64,000 bases of DNA from Acidaminobacter sp. JC074 (GTDB lineage Bacteria > Bacillota > Clostridia > Peptostreptococcales > Acidaminobacteraceae). Of this stretch, positions 1-8,797 are shown piece after piece. Every line of letters starts with the position of its first letter. Position 1 is the stretch's first letter. Position numbers and translations under genes: made by a program. Below the pieces are notes generated by a model. That model did no database searches and was not told the DNA's origin. It was given only the letters and a program-made list of their open reading frames with translations. Where the stretch lies: positions 62,001 through 126,000 of the forward strand of contig NZ_VANV01000008.1 of NCBI RefSeq assembly GCF_022496765.1, read 5' to 3'.

Positions 1-5
1 ATGAT

Positions 6-680
6 ATGAACAATGAAGAGGTCCATTGTTTCTTAAACAATATAAAAAGAATTTCAGAGAAAATACAGGACAAAATTAATCTGATCAAGAAGCAAAACAG
101 TGATACTTTGAGTCTCTTGGTCAAGGCCATAGAAGCCAAGGATGCTTATACATGTGGTCATTCTGAAAGGGTCATGTTGCTTTCTATGACCATTGCAAGG
201 CATTTGGATAATGTGAATCATGAAGCCTTAACCCAAGCGGCTCTATTACATGATATAGGAAAAATCGCCATTGGAGATGCCATATTAAGAAAGGCTTCTA
301 GGCTGACTGATGAAGAGTACAGTCATATTCAAACTCATCCAAAAAGAGGGTCAGATATTCTTTCTGTATCGGATTCTTTGGGCTTTGTATCAAGAATTAT
401 TGTTGAGCATCATGAAAGATATGACGGTCAGGGCTATCCTGAAGGTCGTTTAGGTGATCAAATATGCATTGAAGCTAGAATCATCGCTGTCGCTGATGCT
501 TTCGATGCAATGGTCTCAGACAGACCATACAGAAAAGGTATGACCTTTGATAAGGCTTTTGAAATCATTCTTGATGAGAAAGGCAAGCAGTTTGATTCAA
601 ATATAGTAGAAGAATTTATAGTAAAAAAAGCAGAGATGAAAGAAATAATAAACAAGTTTAAGGTGGGAGTAATATGTTAA
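6..680 (+). CDS. HD-GYP domain c-di-GMP phosphodiesterase
   Basis: Predicted cytoplasmic phosphodiesterase that hydrolyses c-di-GMP. Seen: the family opening [13 protein letters not shown] (about 44-56), the HD pair in LLHDIGK (H82, D83), H111, the HH pair at 135-136 and the GYP signature in GQGYP (141-145), then ADAFDAM near 163-169. All metal ligands expected of an active HD-GYP enzyme seem present. There is no receiver or PAS domain, so any sensor input comes from elsewhere. The ATG overlaps a TGA (ATGA) that could be the stop of a gene lying before the window; alternatively this CDS begins further upstream. The last codons overlap the start of the chemoreceptor gene, so the two are probably translationally coupled. 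Confidence 0.9.
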   Translation: MNNEEVHCFLNNIKRISEKIQDKINLIKKQNSDTLSLLVKAIEAKDAYTCGHSERVMLLSMTIARHLDNVNHEALTQAALLHDIGKIAIGDAILRKASRLTDEEYSHIQTHPKRGSDILSVSDSLGFVSRIIVEHHERYDGQGYPEGRLGDQICIEARIIAVADAFDAMVSDRPYRKGMTFDKAFEIILDEKGKQFDSNIVEEFIVKKAEMKEIINKFKVGVIC

Positions 681-2389
681 AGAAAATTAAAACTCAATTA
701 GTATTGGTACTGGTAATTACAAATCTTATAGGAATATTGACCATTGCTTTGGTTTCATATAATAGAAATCATGATTTAATTGTAAATGAGTCAAGAGAAA
801 AGGCAAAATCTATTGTAGACCATGCCGTTCAGGTCATTGATTCAGAAATGGTGAAAAACTTATCTAGTCCTCAAGATATGAATCTTGAAGCCTATAGGCT
901 TTTGGGGGCTGAGCTTAACAGCATCAGAACAATTGGTTCAGCCAAGTACCTTTATATCATGAGAAAAAAGGATGGCCAGTTTGAGTATATTATTGAAGCT
1001 TCGGATTATAATAGTGATGAACCGACATTACTTGGCTCAGTTGAATCAGAAATCTATGAAGGCTTTGAGCTTGCAAGCGCTGGAAATCATTTTGTTGAAG
1101 AAGATATGTCAGAATCGGAGTATGGTATTTTAATAAGTGCTTATGCACCGATTCTAGATAAGAATAATCAAGTAATAGCATTTGTTGGTGTAGATTATGA
1201 CATGACGAAGGTCTATAATAATTTCCGTGAAACAGCTAAAGAAATATACCTGATTGGATTCATTTTAGTTGCACTTCTTATTTTTGTTGGTCAAGTGGTT
1301 GCTGGAAAGATTGCTAATCCGATTATTTCCTTATCTCAAAAAGCTAAGCAGGTATCAGATTATGACTATAGTTTAATTGAAAATACACAAAAAACTATTT
1401 CTGAAGAAATGGGCAATCTGCACGAAGATTTTCATACAATGATTGATAGAAACAGAGAAATGATTACAGATGTAAAACAGCTTACAAATGATGTGAACCA
1501 TGTTGTAGGAGATATGCAAGCTGTGTCAAAGGAGTCGCTGCAACATAGTGAAAATGTATATGATTACGTAGAACAATTCTCTGTTGGCATCACTCAGCAG
1601 ACTGAAAATAGTGAAGAAGCACTTACTAAAATGACGGATTTAGACAAGGAATTAGAGATACTTGCAGATCAAATTAACCTTGTTTCAGATAGAATGAAAG
1701 CCATAGAAGAGACATGTTCAAATGGATTTGAGACTGTCACGCTTCTTAATGATAAGTATAAGAACTATTATGGATTTAGTCATGAAATGTACGATGAGAT
1801 GATTAGGCTAAAGAAGGTATCTGAAAAGATGGACCAGGTTGTCTTATGGAACAAGGATATATTTAAGAAGATTAAAATGCTGTCTCTTAATGCAACCATT
1901 GAAGCTGCTAAGGCTGGTGAAGCAGGAGCAGGATTTGCCGTTGTTGCATCTGAAATAGGTGCTTTATCTCAGCAGTCATCACAAGCGACCAATGAGATCT
2001 CTACCTACATCAATGAGTTATTGGATAGTATTTTACAAGTAGATATGAAAATGACAAGTCAGTCGAACTTGACGGATTCCATTTCTAGTGGTATTTCAAA
2101 TAGTCAATCACTTTTTTCTGGCATATCAAGTAGTATTCTTGAACTAAAGGGTGACTTCCATGCTTTGAATAAAAAGACAAGTGACATGGGCCATTTGAAA
2201 AAGGAGACTTACGACATCATTTCAAATACAACAGCAACAATTCAAAACTTGTCTTCTCTAACTGAAGAGGTATGGGAGGCAACGGATGAACAAGTTAAGA
2301 TTGTGACGCGTATTCAAAATCATATTGGTCATTTAAATCAAAAGAGTGATGAACTCTCTGAAACAGTTAGTGTTTATAAAATCAACTAG
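674..2389 (+). CDS. Methyl-accepting chemotaxis protein
   Basis: Membrane chemoreceptor of 571 residues. Transmembrane segment 1 is at about 9-29, an extracytoplasmic Cache-like sensor domain at 30-188, transmembrane segment 2 at about 189-209, then a HAMP linker and a long cytoplasmic coiled coil. The kinase-control hairpin is recognisable near residue 400-440 by [20 protein letters not shown] and the following [12 protein letters not shown]. There is no C-terminal methyltransferase-tethering pentapeptide. Its ATG lies inside the end of the HD-GYP gene, so receptor and c-di-GMP hydrolase are made together. This suggests, but does not prove, a receptor whose output includes c-di-GMP. The ligand is unknown. 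Confidence 0.92.
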   Translation: MLKKIKTQLVLVLVITNLIGILTIALVSYNRNHDLIVNESREKAKSIVDHAVQVIDSEMVKNLSSPQDMNLEAYRLLGAELNSIRTIGSAKYLYIMRKKDGQFEYIIEASDYNSDEPTLLGSVESEIYEGFELASAGNHFVEEDMSESEYGILISAYAPILDKNNQVIAFVGVDYDMTKVYNNFRETAKEIYLIGFILVALLIFVGQVVAGKIANPIISLSQKAKQVSDYDYSLIENTQKTISEEMGNLHEDFHTMIDRNREMITDVKQLTNDVNHVVGDMQAVSKESLQHSENVYDYVEQFSVGITQQTENSEEALTKMTDLDKELEILADQINLVSDRMKAIEETCSNGFETVTLLNDKYKNYYGFSHEMYDEMIRLKKVSEKMDQVVLWNKDIFKKIKMLSLNATIEAAKAGEAGAGFAVVASEIGALSQQSSQATNEISTYINELLDSILQVDMKMTSQSNLTDSISSGISNSQSLFSGISSSILELKGDFHALNKKTSDMGHLKKETYDIISNTTATIQNLSSLTEEVWEATDEQVKIVTRIQNHIGHLNQKSDELSETVSVYKIN

Positions 2390-2397
2390 GTGCTTGA

Positions 2398-2437
2398 ATC
2401 TCTCCTTTCTGGGTAGGTTAAAAATGAGAGGAGAGAT
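2398..2437 (+). promoter_or_regulatory. Hairpin sequestering the Shine-Dalgarno of the downstream peptidase
   Basis: Positions 2398-2409 pair with 2426-2437 over 12 bp (one G-T wobble), leaving a 16-nt loop. The downstream arm contains the AGGAGAG ribosome binding site of the gene starting at 2441. No T-run follows, so it is not an intrinsic terminator. Translation of the peptidase may depend on opening this stem. Confidence 0.5.
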
Positions 2438-2440
2438 ATT

Positions 2441-3334
2441 ATGCTTGATCAGGAAAGGTTTGTAGAAATTGAAGCCTTGGGCGAAAAATTAAAGGTGTGG
2501 ACGAAGAAATTTGGTGACAATGAAAAGTTAAAGGTTCTTATGTTACATGGAGGACCTGGTGGTTCGTGTGAAGGTTTTGAAAACTTTATTGAGCCATTTG
2601 AAAAAGCAGGTTTTGAGTTTTATTTTTACAATCAGTTGGGTTCATATTTAAGTGATGATCCAGGAGATGTTAAGTACTGGACCTTTGACCGATTTGTTGA
2701 TGAAGTGGAACAAGTGAGGAAGGCTTTAAACTTAACAAAAGATAACTTCATACTCTTTGGACATTCATGGGGCGGTATGCTTGCGATGGAATATGCCTTG
2801 AAGTATCAGGACAGAATAAAAGGATTGGTTTTATCTAGTATGGTGGCGTCAATACCTGATTACAATAGGTATGAAAGAGAAGTTTTAGCGCCAAAACTCG
2901 GACCTGATTTCTTAAGTGAAATTACTAAACTTGAGGAAAAGAAGGATTTTGGAGACCGTTACAATGAACTTATCATGCCCTTTTATGAGAGCTTTGTTTT
3001 AAGGATACCACAGGCTAAATGGCCAGAACCTATTCTTAGAATGGTCGATCATTTGAATCATCAAGTCTATAATTATATGAATGGTCCTAGTGAGTTTGGC
3101 TGTATAGGTACATTTAAGGATTGGGATGTAAAAAACAGACTAAAAGAGATTGCAGTACCAACATTGGTGATTGGTGCTAAGTACAATACCATGAATCCGG
3201 ACGAAACAAAGTGGATGGCAGATGAAGTTTCGAATGGACACTATCTATTTTGTCCTAATGGCAGTCATATGTGCCACTGGGATGACTCAGATAATTACTT
3301 TGATGGTTTGGTTAATTTCATAAATACATTATAA
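2441..3334 (+). CDS. Proline iminopeptidase-type alpha/beta hydrolase
   Basis: Cytoplasmic serine hydrolase of 297 residues, probably releasing N-terminal proline from peptides. Seen: the oxyanion motif HGGPGG (36-41), the YNQLGSYLSDDP segment that corresponds to the family's DQRG-type motif, the nucleophile elbow GHSWGG (Ser109), and a plausible catalytic His in GSHMCHW near the end. Length matches the S33 peptidase family. A second, distinct member lies at 22742-23629. The gene sits behind a hairpin that buries its ribosome binding site and ends in a terminator shared with the convergent gene. Substrate is inferred from family only. Confidence 0.8.
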   Translation: MLDQERFVEIEALGEKLKVWTKKFGDNEKLKVLMLHGGPGGSCEGFENFIEPFEKAGFEFYFYNQLGSYLSDDPGDVKYWTFDRFVDEVEQVRKALNLTKDNFILFGHSWGGMLAMEYALKYQDRIKGLVLSSMVASIPDYNRYEREVLAPKLGPDFLSEITKLEEKKDFGDRYNELIMPFYESFVLRIPQAKWPEPILRMVDHLNHQVYNYMNGPSEFGCIGTFKDWDVKNRLKEIAVPTLVIGAKYNTMNPDETKWMADEVSNGHYLFCPNGSHMCHWDDSDNYFDGLVNFINTL

Positions 3335-3356
3335 AAAATCTCGTAAGAGATTTTTT
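3333..3356. terminator. Bidirectional intrinsic terminator
   Basis: A perfect 10-bp stem (3333-3342 with 3347-3356) with a GTAA loop carries A-runs and T-runs on both sides, so it can act in either direction. It overlaps the stop codons of both convergent genes. Confidence 0.85.
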
Positions 3357-3993
3357 ATTTGCGTTTACCTAGTTCAGTTTCTATAAATCCAGGCAAATAG
3401 TTAGGTGTACAATTTTTAGGTACTTTTTCATCTTTATAAAGACCATTTTTTTTGCCAAGTTCAATGCACTTATCTCTGTACTTTTCCTCAAATACACCAA
3501 TCCAACCAGCAGTGAAGTTCATGGTCCACTGTACTTCAGGTGTTTCTGTAGCCATTTCTTTTTCAAGAGCTTCCATGAGTTGACCTGAGTTATCTTGAAT
3601 CTTACCAGTCCATCTTAGTCTTGCCTGGTAGTACCAAAAAAGTCTTCTCAGAGTAGGAGATGAGTTGTGCTGCCATGAATCCAACATGGCAAGTGTATTT
3701 TTACCTTTCATGAGTTGATTGGCTAAAAACCACTCTGTAATCCTATTTCTTTCATCTAAATCAATGTCTTCAAGGTCTATGACAAGCTGATCGACAAATG
3801 CTTGATCGACAAGTTTCTTATCCATGATAAGTGTAGAAAAAAGCATTGGATAGTAGTGTTTAGTAGACCAAAGCTCCATAGCCAAGTCATGATCTTTTTT
3901 GATTTCCTTGGCCAGTTTTTTTAGGTCTCCCATTTTAACTTCAGGTAGATCAATCTTTTCTATAATAGATGCTGCTTTATTTGATAATGTCAT
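3355..3993 (-). CDS. DNA alkylation repair (AlkD-like) HEAT-repeat protein
   Basis: All-helical protein of 212 residues. The spacing of short amphipathic helices and segments such as LAMELWSTKHYYPMLFSTL and ITEWFLANQL resemble the AlkD/AlkC family of HEAT-like DNA glycosylases that remove alkylated bases. I can see the fold-type pattern but cannot place the catalytic Asp with confidence, so an inactive paralogue is possible. A strong AAGGAGG site precedes the ATG. It is a single-gene unit transcribed toward the peptidase gene with a shared terminator. Confidence 0.6.
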   Translation of the reverse strand: MTLSNKAASIIEKIDLPEVKMGDLKKLAKEIKKDHDLAMELWSTKHYYPMLFSTLIMDKKLVDQAFVDQLVIDLEDIDLDERNRITEWFLANQLMKGKNTLAMLDSWQHNSSPTLRRLFWYYQARLRWTGKIQDNSGQLMEALEKEMATETPEVQWTMNFTAGWIGVFEEKYRDKCIELGKKNGLYKDEKVPKNCTPNYLPGFIETELGKRK

Positions 3994-4136
3994 TTGAATA
4001 CCTCCTTATTTCTATATACCCCTTTGATATATTATTAAATAGTTAATTTCTTATTAAATCCCTGGTGAACATATTTGTTTGTTGTACAATTGAATAGGAT
4101 ATACTTGCTTAATTGTATCACATAGAAAGGCAGTCT

Positions 4137-4628
4137 ATGTTTGACTTGATAAAGAAAATATTAATAGGCCTCTTGGTCATCGTAATTGCTACCTATATCG
4201 GCATGATTGTCTTTTTTCAATCTTTACACAGCCCTAAAAGCTATCACCTAGAAGTTTTAGATGACTTTCTTGTTGATGTGGAAGATAGGTATCGCTATGT
4301 AAAAGACACAAGCGTAAAAGAGCTTGATGGAGAGCTTATGATCAAGGTTGAATATAATGGCAGTGATCTAGAAGTGGATGAAGCCATATATGAAGATTTT
4401 AGAAGCTTCTTTATGGATGAGGAGACTCAGATTGCAATCATAGAAAAACAGCCTGGCAGGATAAAAGACCGATATTTCCCTATTATCATCATTGAGTTTG
4501 TTGATATTACCGGTATGAAAACACATTATATACAGTCGCCAATTAGACATGAAATCTATTATGTAAGAGAAAATAGAGATGATGTTTACCATATGTGGGA
4601 AAGAAAAGTTGAAAAGAGGGATATGTGA
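4137..4628 (+). CDS. Membrane-anchored hypothetical protein
   Basis: Not recognised. A single N-terminal membrane anchor (about residues 8-28, rich in Ile, Leu and Val) is followed by a soluble, acidic extracytoplasmic domain of about 130 residues. The ATG at 4137 is chosen over an in-frame TTG 24 nt upstream because GAAAGG lies 6 nt ahead of it. Its TGA overlaps the GTG of the next gene, and that gene has the same anchor-plus-domain layout, so the two are probably co-expressed and perhaps partners at the membrane. Confidence 0.65.
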   Translation: MFDLIKKILIGLLVIVIATYIGMIVFFQSLHSPKSYHLEVLDDFLVDVEDRYRYVKDTSVKELDGELMIKVEYNGSDLEVDEAIYEDFRSFFMDEETQIAIIEKQPGRIKDRYFPIIIIEFVDITGMKTHYIQSPIRHEIYYVRENRDDVYHMWERKVEKRDM

Positions 4629-5083
4629 GTAAAAAAAGATGGTTAGTACTGATCCTTACTTCAATAATTGTTCTAATTTTTGCCTACAGGCATATGGCTT
4701 TAAGAGAATTATTAGGTGACTTAAAAGAAGCTGAACATAGTCATATGTTTGTTGAAAAGATTGGTGTAGGCGTCAATGAACACCATACACTTCAAGACCC
4801 TTCTAGAATTGAAAATATACTTGAGAAGATCTATGATATTCCAAAGTTTCCAACAAAGATCAAATCAAGTTTTATGGACAATGTAAGCTATAAGGGAAGA
4901 TATGATGTAGAGCTTAGGATTGCAGATGATCAATCACCTCCTAACTATACCAAAGTTATATTTATGGGTAACGAGTACCTTCAAGTTGAGGTCTTTAACA
5001 AGGCAACTAAAATGGTTGAAATATATAGAGCTAAGGTTCGTTTATCGGATGAGGAGATGAATGAACTCATAGTTGGAGATTAA
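4625..5083 (+). CDS. Membrane-anchored hypothetical protein
   Basis: Not recognised. It has 152 residues with an N-terminal hydrophobic anchor (about 5-21) and a soluble remainder outside the membrane. Start is GTG, overlapping the preceding stop, with AGAGGG upstream. Gene order and overlap place it in one transcription unit with the genes before and after it. No enzyme motif, cysteine cluster or lipobox is visible. Confidence 0.6.
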   Translation: MSKKRWLVLILTSIIVLIFAYRHMALRELLGDLKEAEHSHMFVEKIGVGVNEHHTLQDPSRIENILEKIYDIPKFPTKIKSSFMDNVSYKGRYDVELRIADDQSPPNYTKVIFMGNEYLQVEVFNKATKMVEIYRAKVRLSDEEMNELIVGD

Positions 5084-5084
5084 G

Positions 5085-5609
5085 ATGAAAAAGAAGTTTA
5101 TGGATGGTTCTGAGATAGATAAGTCATGGTTACTTGAGCATCGTTCTGTTCTTAAAAGATTAGACAGAGCTTGTTTGTCGCTTGTACATGTCGATAAGGT
5201 GAGTTTTGATTTGCCAGTCGACTATGACGATTCAGGAAAATGTCTGATTACAGATGGTTATAAATGCATGATGTACTTGCCTGTGGACGAATACTGGTGT
5301 CTGTCGGTATTTATGGATGAAGTAGGTAGCATCATCGAATGGTACTTTGATATGACCAAAGAGAATGTTGTAAATAAGAGACCCTATTTCATTGATAGTT
5401 ATCTAGATATAGCCGTTTCTGCAGATGGGTATGTTGCAGTACTCGATCAAGATGAACTAGAAGAGGCTTATATAAATCAAGTCATTACTAAAGAAGAACG
5501 TGATAGGGCCTACGAGACATGTCATATGATTCAAGAAAAAATCATACCGGATAAGGTCTTTATGCATGATTTTTTCCATGAAGAATTTCATAAAATGATA
5601 AAAAAATAG
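5085..5609 (+). CDS. DUF402 domain protein
   Basis: Cytoplasmic protein of 174 residues with the DUF402 signature: EWYFDMTKEN, then RPYFIDSYLDIAVSADG and VLDQDELEEAY followed by ITKEERDRAYET. Some members of this family are nucleoside tri/diphosphate phosphatases; others are fused to RNA-binding domains. Which activity applies here is unknown. The ATG at 5085 is preferred to an in-frame TTG at 5073 because GGAG lies 6 nt before it. It starts 1 nt after the stop of the preceding gene and ends inside a terminator hairpin that serves the convergent gene. Confidence 0.75.
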   Translation: MKKKFMDGSEIDKSWLLEHRSVLKRLDRACLSLVHVDKVSFDLPVDYDDSGKCLITDGYKCMMYLPVDEYWCLSVFMDEVGSIIEWYFDMTKENVVNKRPYFIDSYLDIAVSADGYVAVLDQDELEEAYINQVITKEERDRAYETCHMIQEKIIPDKVFMHDFFHEEFHKMIKK

Positions 5610-5626
5610 AAGGTGACAACCTTCTA
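5601..5626 (-). terminator. Intrinsic terminator for the CheY/CheA-like operon
   Basis: An 8-bp stem (5607-5614 with 5619-5626, loop GACA) is followed on the minus strand by a T6 run. Stop codons of both convergent genes lie inside the stem. Confidence 0.8.
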
Positions 5627-6358
5627 TTCTAATATAAAGACATTTGTCTCGAACCGCTTGTTAAGTCTATTGTCTTTGTTTGTAAGCCTTGTAATAAATG
5701 TAGGATTTTTAAGTTTGATAGAAAAAGTACCATTAGAGGACCTAATTTTATTAAGAAGTCCAACAAACTTGGTCAGGCTTTCTTCGTCTTGTATTTCATA
5801 CCTGTCAAAGTCAAAGACAATGCTTGGATTGTCAAGATATAGAAAGCCTTGCACGGCATAGACCATTGAAACCGTTTTATCAAAGCTTAGGTTTTCGTTA
5901 AAGGTAACAATGAAAGCGCCTTCATCGTTTTCTATCTCAAAAGCTTTTTTATCACCTTGAGGTTTTTCGATGACTTCTTTTTTACTGACTTCCTTACTCA
6001 TAACACTGTCAATGACAGTTGTGATTTTATCAGCAGTAAGAGGTTTAATGATATAATGTTTGGCACCATTTCTAAGAGCGGTATAAACCTTTGATTTCTG
6101 ATCAAGTGCACTGATCATAATGACTCTTGCATCAGGATCTTCTTCTAGAATATGTTCAAGTGCTTCTAAACCATCCATATTAGGCATGGTAATGTCCATG
6201 GTCACAATATCAGGTTTATGGATTCGGTATTGTAAGTAAGCTTGAGTACCATTGCTGGCTTCGCTTACAATGGTATGGCCTGCCTCTTTTAATATTGCAG
6301 TTAGGTTTCTACGCATGATGATGGAATCATCTACAATTAAAATTCTTGCCAATGTCAT
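5624..6358 (-). CDS. Response regulator: CheY-like receiver plus STAS-like C-terminal domain
   Basis: Residues 1-120 are a receiver domain: ILIVDDS at the N-terminus, the phospho-acceptor Asp in VTMDITMPNMDG near residue 55, and the conserved Lys in YIIKPL near 105. A charged linker leads to a domain of about 100 residues whose alternating strands and helices (VFDFDRYEIQDEESLTKFVG, LLNKIRSSNGTFSIKL) resemble STAS domains. No DNA-binding domain is present, so output is probably by protein contact. The ATG overlaps the stop of the CheA-like gene (ATGA), making it the likely phosphorylation partner of that kinase. The STAS assignment is an inference from pattern. Confidence 0.8.
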   Translation of the reverse strand: MTLARILIVDDSIIMRRNLTAILKEAGHTIVSEASNGTQAYLQYRIHKPDIVTMDITMPNMDGLEALEHILEEDPDARVIMISALDQKSKVYTALRNGAKHYIIKPLTADKITTVIDSVMSKEVSKKEVIEKPQGDKKAFEIENDEGAFIVTFNENLSFDKTVSMVYAVQGFLYLDNPSIVFDFDRYEIQDEESLTKFVGLLNKIRSSNGTFSIKLKNPTFITRLTNKDNRLNKRFETNVFILE

Positions 6359-8676
6359 TCTCCTTTTATCTCTATACCTAAAAAGGCTTCGTGGTTGCCG
6401 ATATCAAATATTTTCGTGTCTTTATTTATAGCCCTGTAATCCGATTCTACTGGAAGACCGACTTCTAATAGATGTTCAGATCCTGGTAGCATTTGAAGAC
6501 TGTTGCCCATGACTGTGTTTAAAATTTCCTTAAGCATTTCTGTACAGTACTCATGGCTAGAAGGCATATGAAAATCGTTCATGAGTCCATCTAATGTCTT
6601 GTGGTCCATTAAAAGGGTGATGGTACAGTCGTAAATGCCATTTAAGTCTAACTTGACACTATGAAGGTCATTGTCTAGATCATTGATGTTACAAATCCGG
6701 TAGCTCTCATTGTTTTTTGTCAGATAAAGCTCCATGGCATGTGTTAGAACTTCTGTTAATCTCTCCTTGGAGATATAGCCCTTGTAATAAGGCAACTTAA
6801 AAATATATCTGGTATGACTGTCATCTGATTCAATAAAAACTTTACCATTAAGTCTTTCTACTTCATACTTAACTGAAGCTAAACCTACACCACGACCGGA
6901 CATATTGGTAACTTGATCACTGGTTGAAATATGCTGTTTAAATATGAGCATCATGATCTGGTCTTGAGTCATTTGGCTGGTATCAATGCCATTTCTTTCA
7001 GCTGTAGACCTTATCTTGTCAAGATCAATCTTTTGACCATCATTTTCTATGATTAAAACAATTTCATCTTGTCCTTCGATGACGCTTATTTGAATAGACC
7101 CTTGATAAGGCTTATTAAGTCCTAGTCTTGTATCACTTTCTTCAATACCATGATCCATCATATTTCTTATAACATGAATCAGACTCTTTGAAAAGTCCCT
7201 ATAAATGTCATGATCAATAATAACCTGATCTCCTGTAATGCCTAGTGGATACATCGGTTTATTCATGCTTTCTGATAGTTCTTCTATATAAGGACCAAAA
7301 GATCTAAAGAGTTCAACTAGTGGTTTATACCTTAGTTCTTGTGCTTGTTTAAGAAGACTTGTCTTATCATCTCCTGAAAAGACTTTGACGATATTTCTTT
7401 CAAGCGCTATAAGTTTGTCTTTGTCTACAAGTATCTCATCTCTTTGATTAAGAAACTCTTTACCTAGGTAGTCATCAAACAAGTCTAAATCTTTGGTCAT
7501 AACTTGGTCAAATCTAATCGCTTTGAGAATGCTCCTGTCGCTGTTGATACTCAGTATATCTTCAATTTCATGGAGTCTTTTAGCACTATGATGAAGTTTA
7601 ACCTGGGCACATAAGCCTTTAAAGGTATGAATTTGTCTAAAAACTTCATTTATGGCGTCCTCAGTTTCCAGTAAAGCAGGCAGTGAACGCTCTATAAAAA
7701 AGTGATAATCGCTGACAACTTCCTTGATTTCATCTGCTTGAGAAAAAGCGCCTACTAGCATTTGTAAAACTTGCTTTTCTGACTCGAGTTTAGATTCCAG
7801 TGATTTTTTTTCGCTAATATCTGTTAAGGTGATGAAGTAAGCATAATCATCGTCCTTCATGATGTTAAAAGTCATATGAAGTGGTATATCAGAAATGACA
7901 ACCTCATCAGGCAGCAGGGGAAGGTACATGTCTATTAAGTTGTCGTCTCCATTTTGAATATCCATCAGTATGTCTGATAAGAAGTCCCTTTGGTCTGTAT
8001 TGTCTGGATAGACCAAATCTGGGAAGTTCAAATGTCCGATATCTTTCATAAAAAACTCGAGACATTTCTGACTGTATTCTGGATAAACAGACAAATCTTT
8101 GTTTAATAAAAGAAAACCTTGATCTGCATGGTCAAGTATTTTTTTCATGTCCATGGTTCTTCTTAAAAGGTCTCGTTGGAGATTGGATTTTTCATGAATA
8201 CTTTCATTGTAATCCTCTTTAAGAAGCTTGTAGAGGTGAGAAATCTCTTGATTGGCTTTTTCGAGCTCAACGACTTTTTCTCTTAGTTCTGAGTCTAGTC
8301 TCTGTGTTTCAGTTGCATTAGAAATGACTTTTAAAAGGTCCTCATTATCCCACGGCTTTTCCAAGTAATAATAAAGGTTGAGTTCATTGATACATTTTAT
8401 AGCACTTGATTTATCTGCATAACCTGTGAGAAGTATTTTCATACAAGAAGGATGGAGTGTTTGAGCTATTTTTAAAAACTCAAAACCATCTAGTTCAGGC
8501 ATGATAAAATCAGATATAATCAAATCTATTTGTCTATTTTTTAAGTATTCATCTTCTAGTGCTTCTTTGGGATTGTTATAACATATAACTTCATAATCCA
8601 GCATCATTTCCAGTAGTGCAGCAAGTGTTGAGGTGATAAGCATATCATCATCCACAACCATTATTTTTTTACTCAT
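6355..8676 (-). CDS. REC-PAS-HPt-kinase-CheX-like multidomain signalling protein
   Basis: A 773-residue cytoplasmic protein. Domains in order: receiver (1-125, Asp56 in ISDFIMP, Lys in YYLEKPW); a coiled coil; a PAS-like domain (about 190-300); an HPt domain with the phospho-acceptor His near 348 in IHTFKG; a CheA-type ATPase with the N-box HVIRNMMDHGIEE near 500 and the G-box GRGVGLASVKYE near 593; and a C-terminal segment with EMLKEILNTVMGNSLQ, which resembles the E-xx-N motif of CheX/CheC phosphatases. There is no CheW-like domain, so it should not join a standard receptor array through CheW. GGAGGT lies before the ATG at 8676; an in-frame upstream ATG lacks one. Confidence 0.8.
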   Translation of the reverse strand: MSKKIMVVDDDMLITSTLAALLEMMLDYEVICYNNPKEALEDEYLKNRQIDLIISDFIMPELDGFEFLKIAQTLHPSCMKILLTGYADKSSAIKCINELNLYYYLEKPWDNEDLLKVISNATETQRLDSELREKVVELEKANQEISHLYKLLKEDYNESIHEKSNLQRDLLRRTMDMKKILDHADQGFLLLNKDLSVYPEYSQKCLEFFMKDIGHLNFPDLVYPDNTDQRDFLSDILMDIQNGDDNLIDMYLPLLPDEVVISDIPLHMTFNIMKDDDYAYFITLTDISEKKSLESKLESEKQVLQMLVGAFSQADEIKEVVSDYHFFIERSLPALLETEDAINEVFRQIHTFKGLCAQVKLHHSAKRLHEIEDILSINSDRSILKAIRFDQVMTKDLDLFDDYLGKEFLNQRDEILVDKDKLIALERNIVKVFSGDDKTSLLKQAQELRYKPLVELFRSFGPYIEELSESMNKPMYPLGITGDQVIIDHDIYRDFSKSLIHVIRNMMDHGIEESDTRLGLNKPYQGSIQISVIEGQDEIVLIIENDGQKIDLDKIRSTAERNGIDTSQMTQDQIMMLIFKQHISTSDQVTNMSGRGVGLASVKYEVERLNGKVFIESDDSHTRYIFKLPYYKGYISKERLTEVLTHAMELYLTKNNESYRICNINDLDNDLHSVKLDLNGIYDCTITLLMDHKTLDGLMNDFHMPSSHEYCTEMLKEILNTVMGNSLQMLPGSEHLLEVGLPVESDYRAINKDTKIFDIGNHEAFLGIEIKGE

Positions 8677-8742
8677 ATCTACCTCCAGATAATATATACC
8701 CATTTTACCAAAGAACATGCCCCTTAATAAACCGTAAGTCTA

Positions 8743-8778
8743 CAAAAAAAGAAAATACCTGAGACAAAGCCTCAGGTA
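8743..8778 (-). terminator. Intrinsic terminator downstream of the Rnf-like gene
   Basis: An 8-bp stem (8756-8763 with 8771-8778, 7-nt loop) is followed on the minus strand by a T-rich tract ending in T7. It separates the Rnf-like operon from the CheA-like operon. Confidence 0.8.
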
Positions 8779-8797
8779 CTTTCTGTATGTGAGTTAA

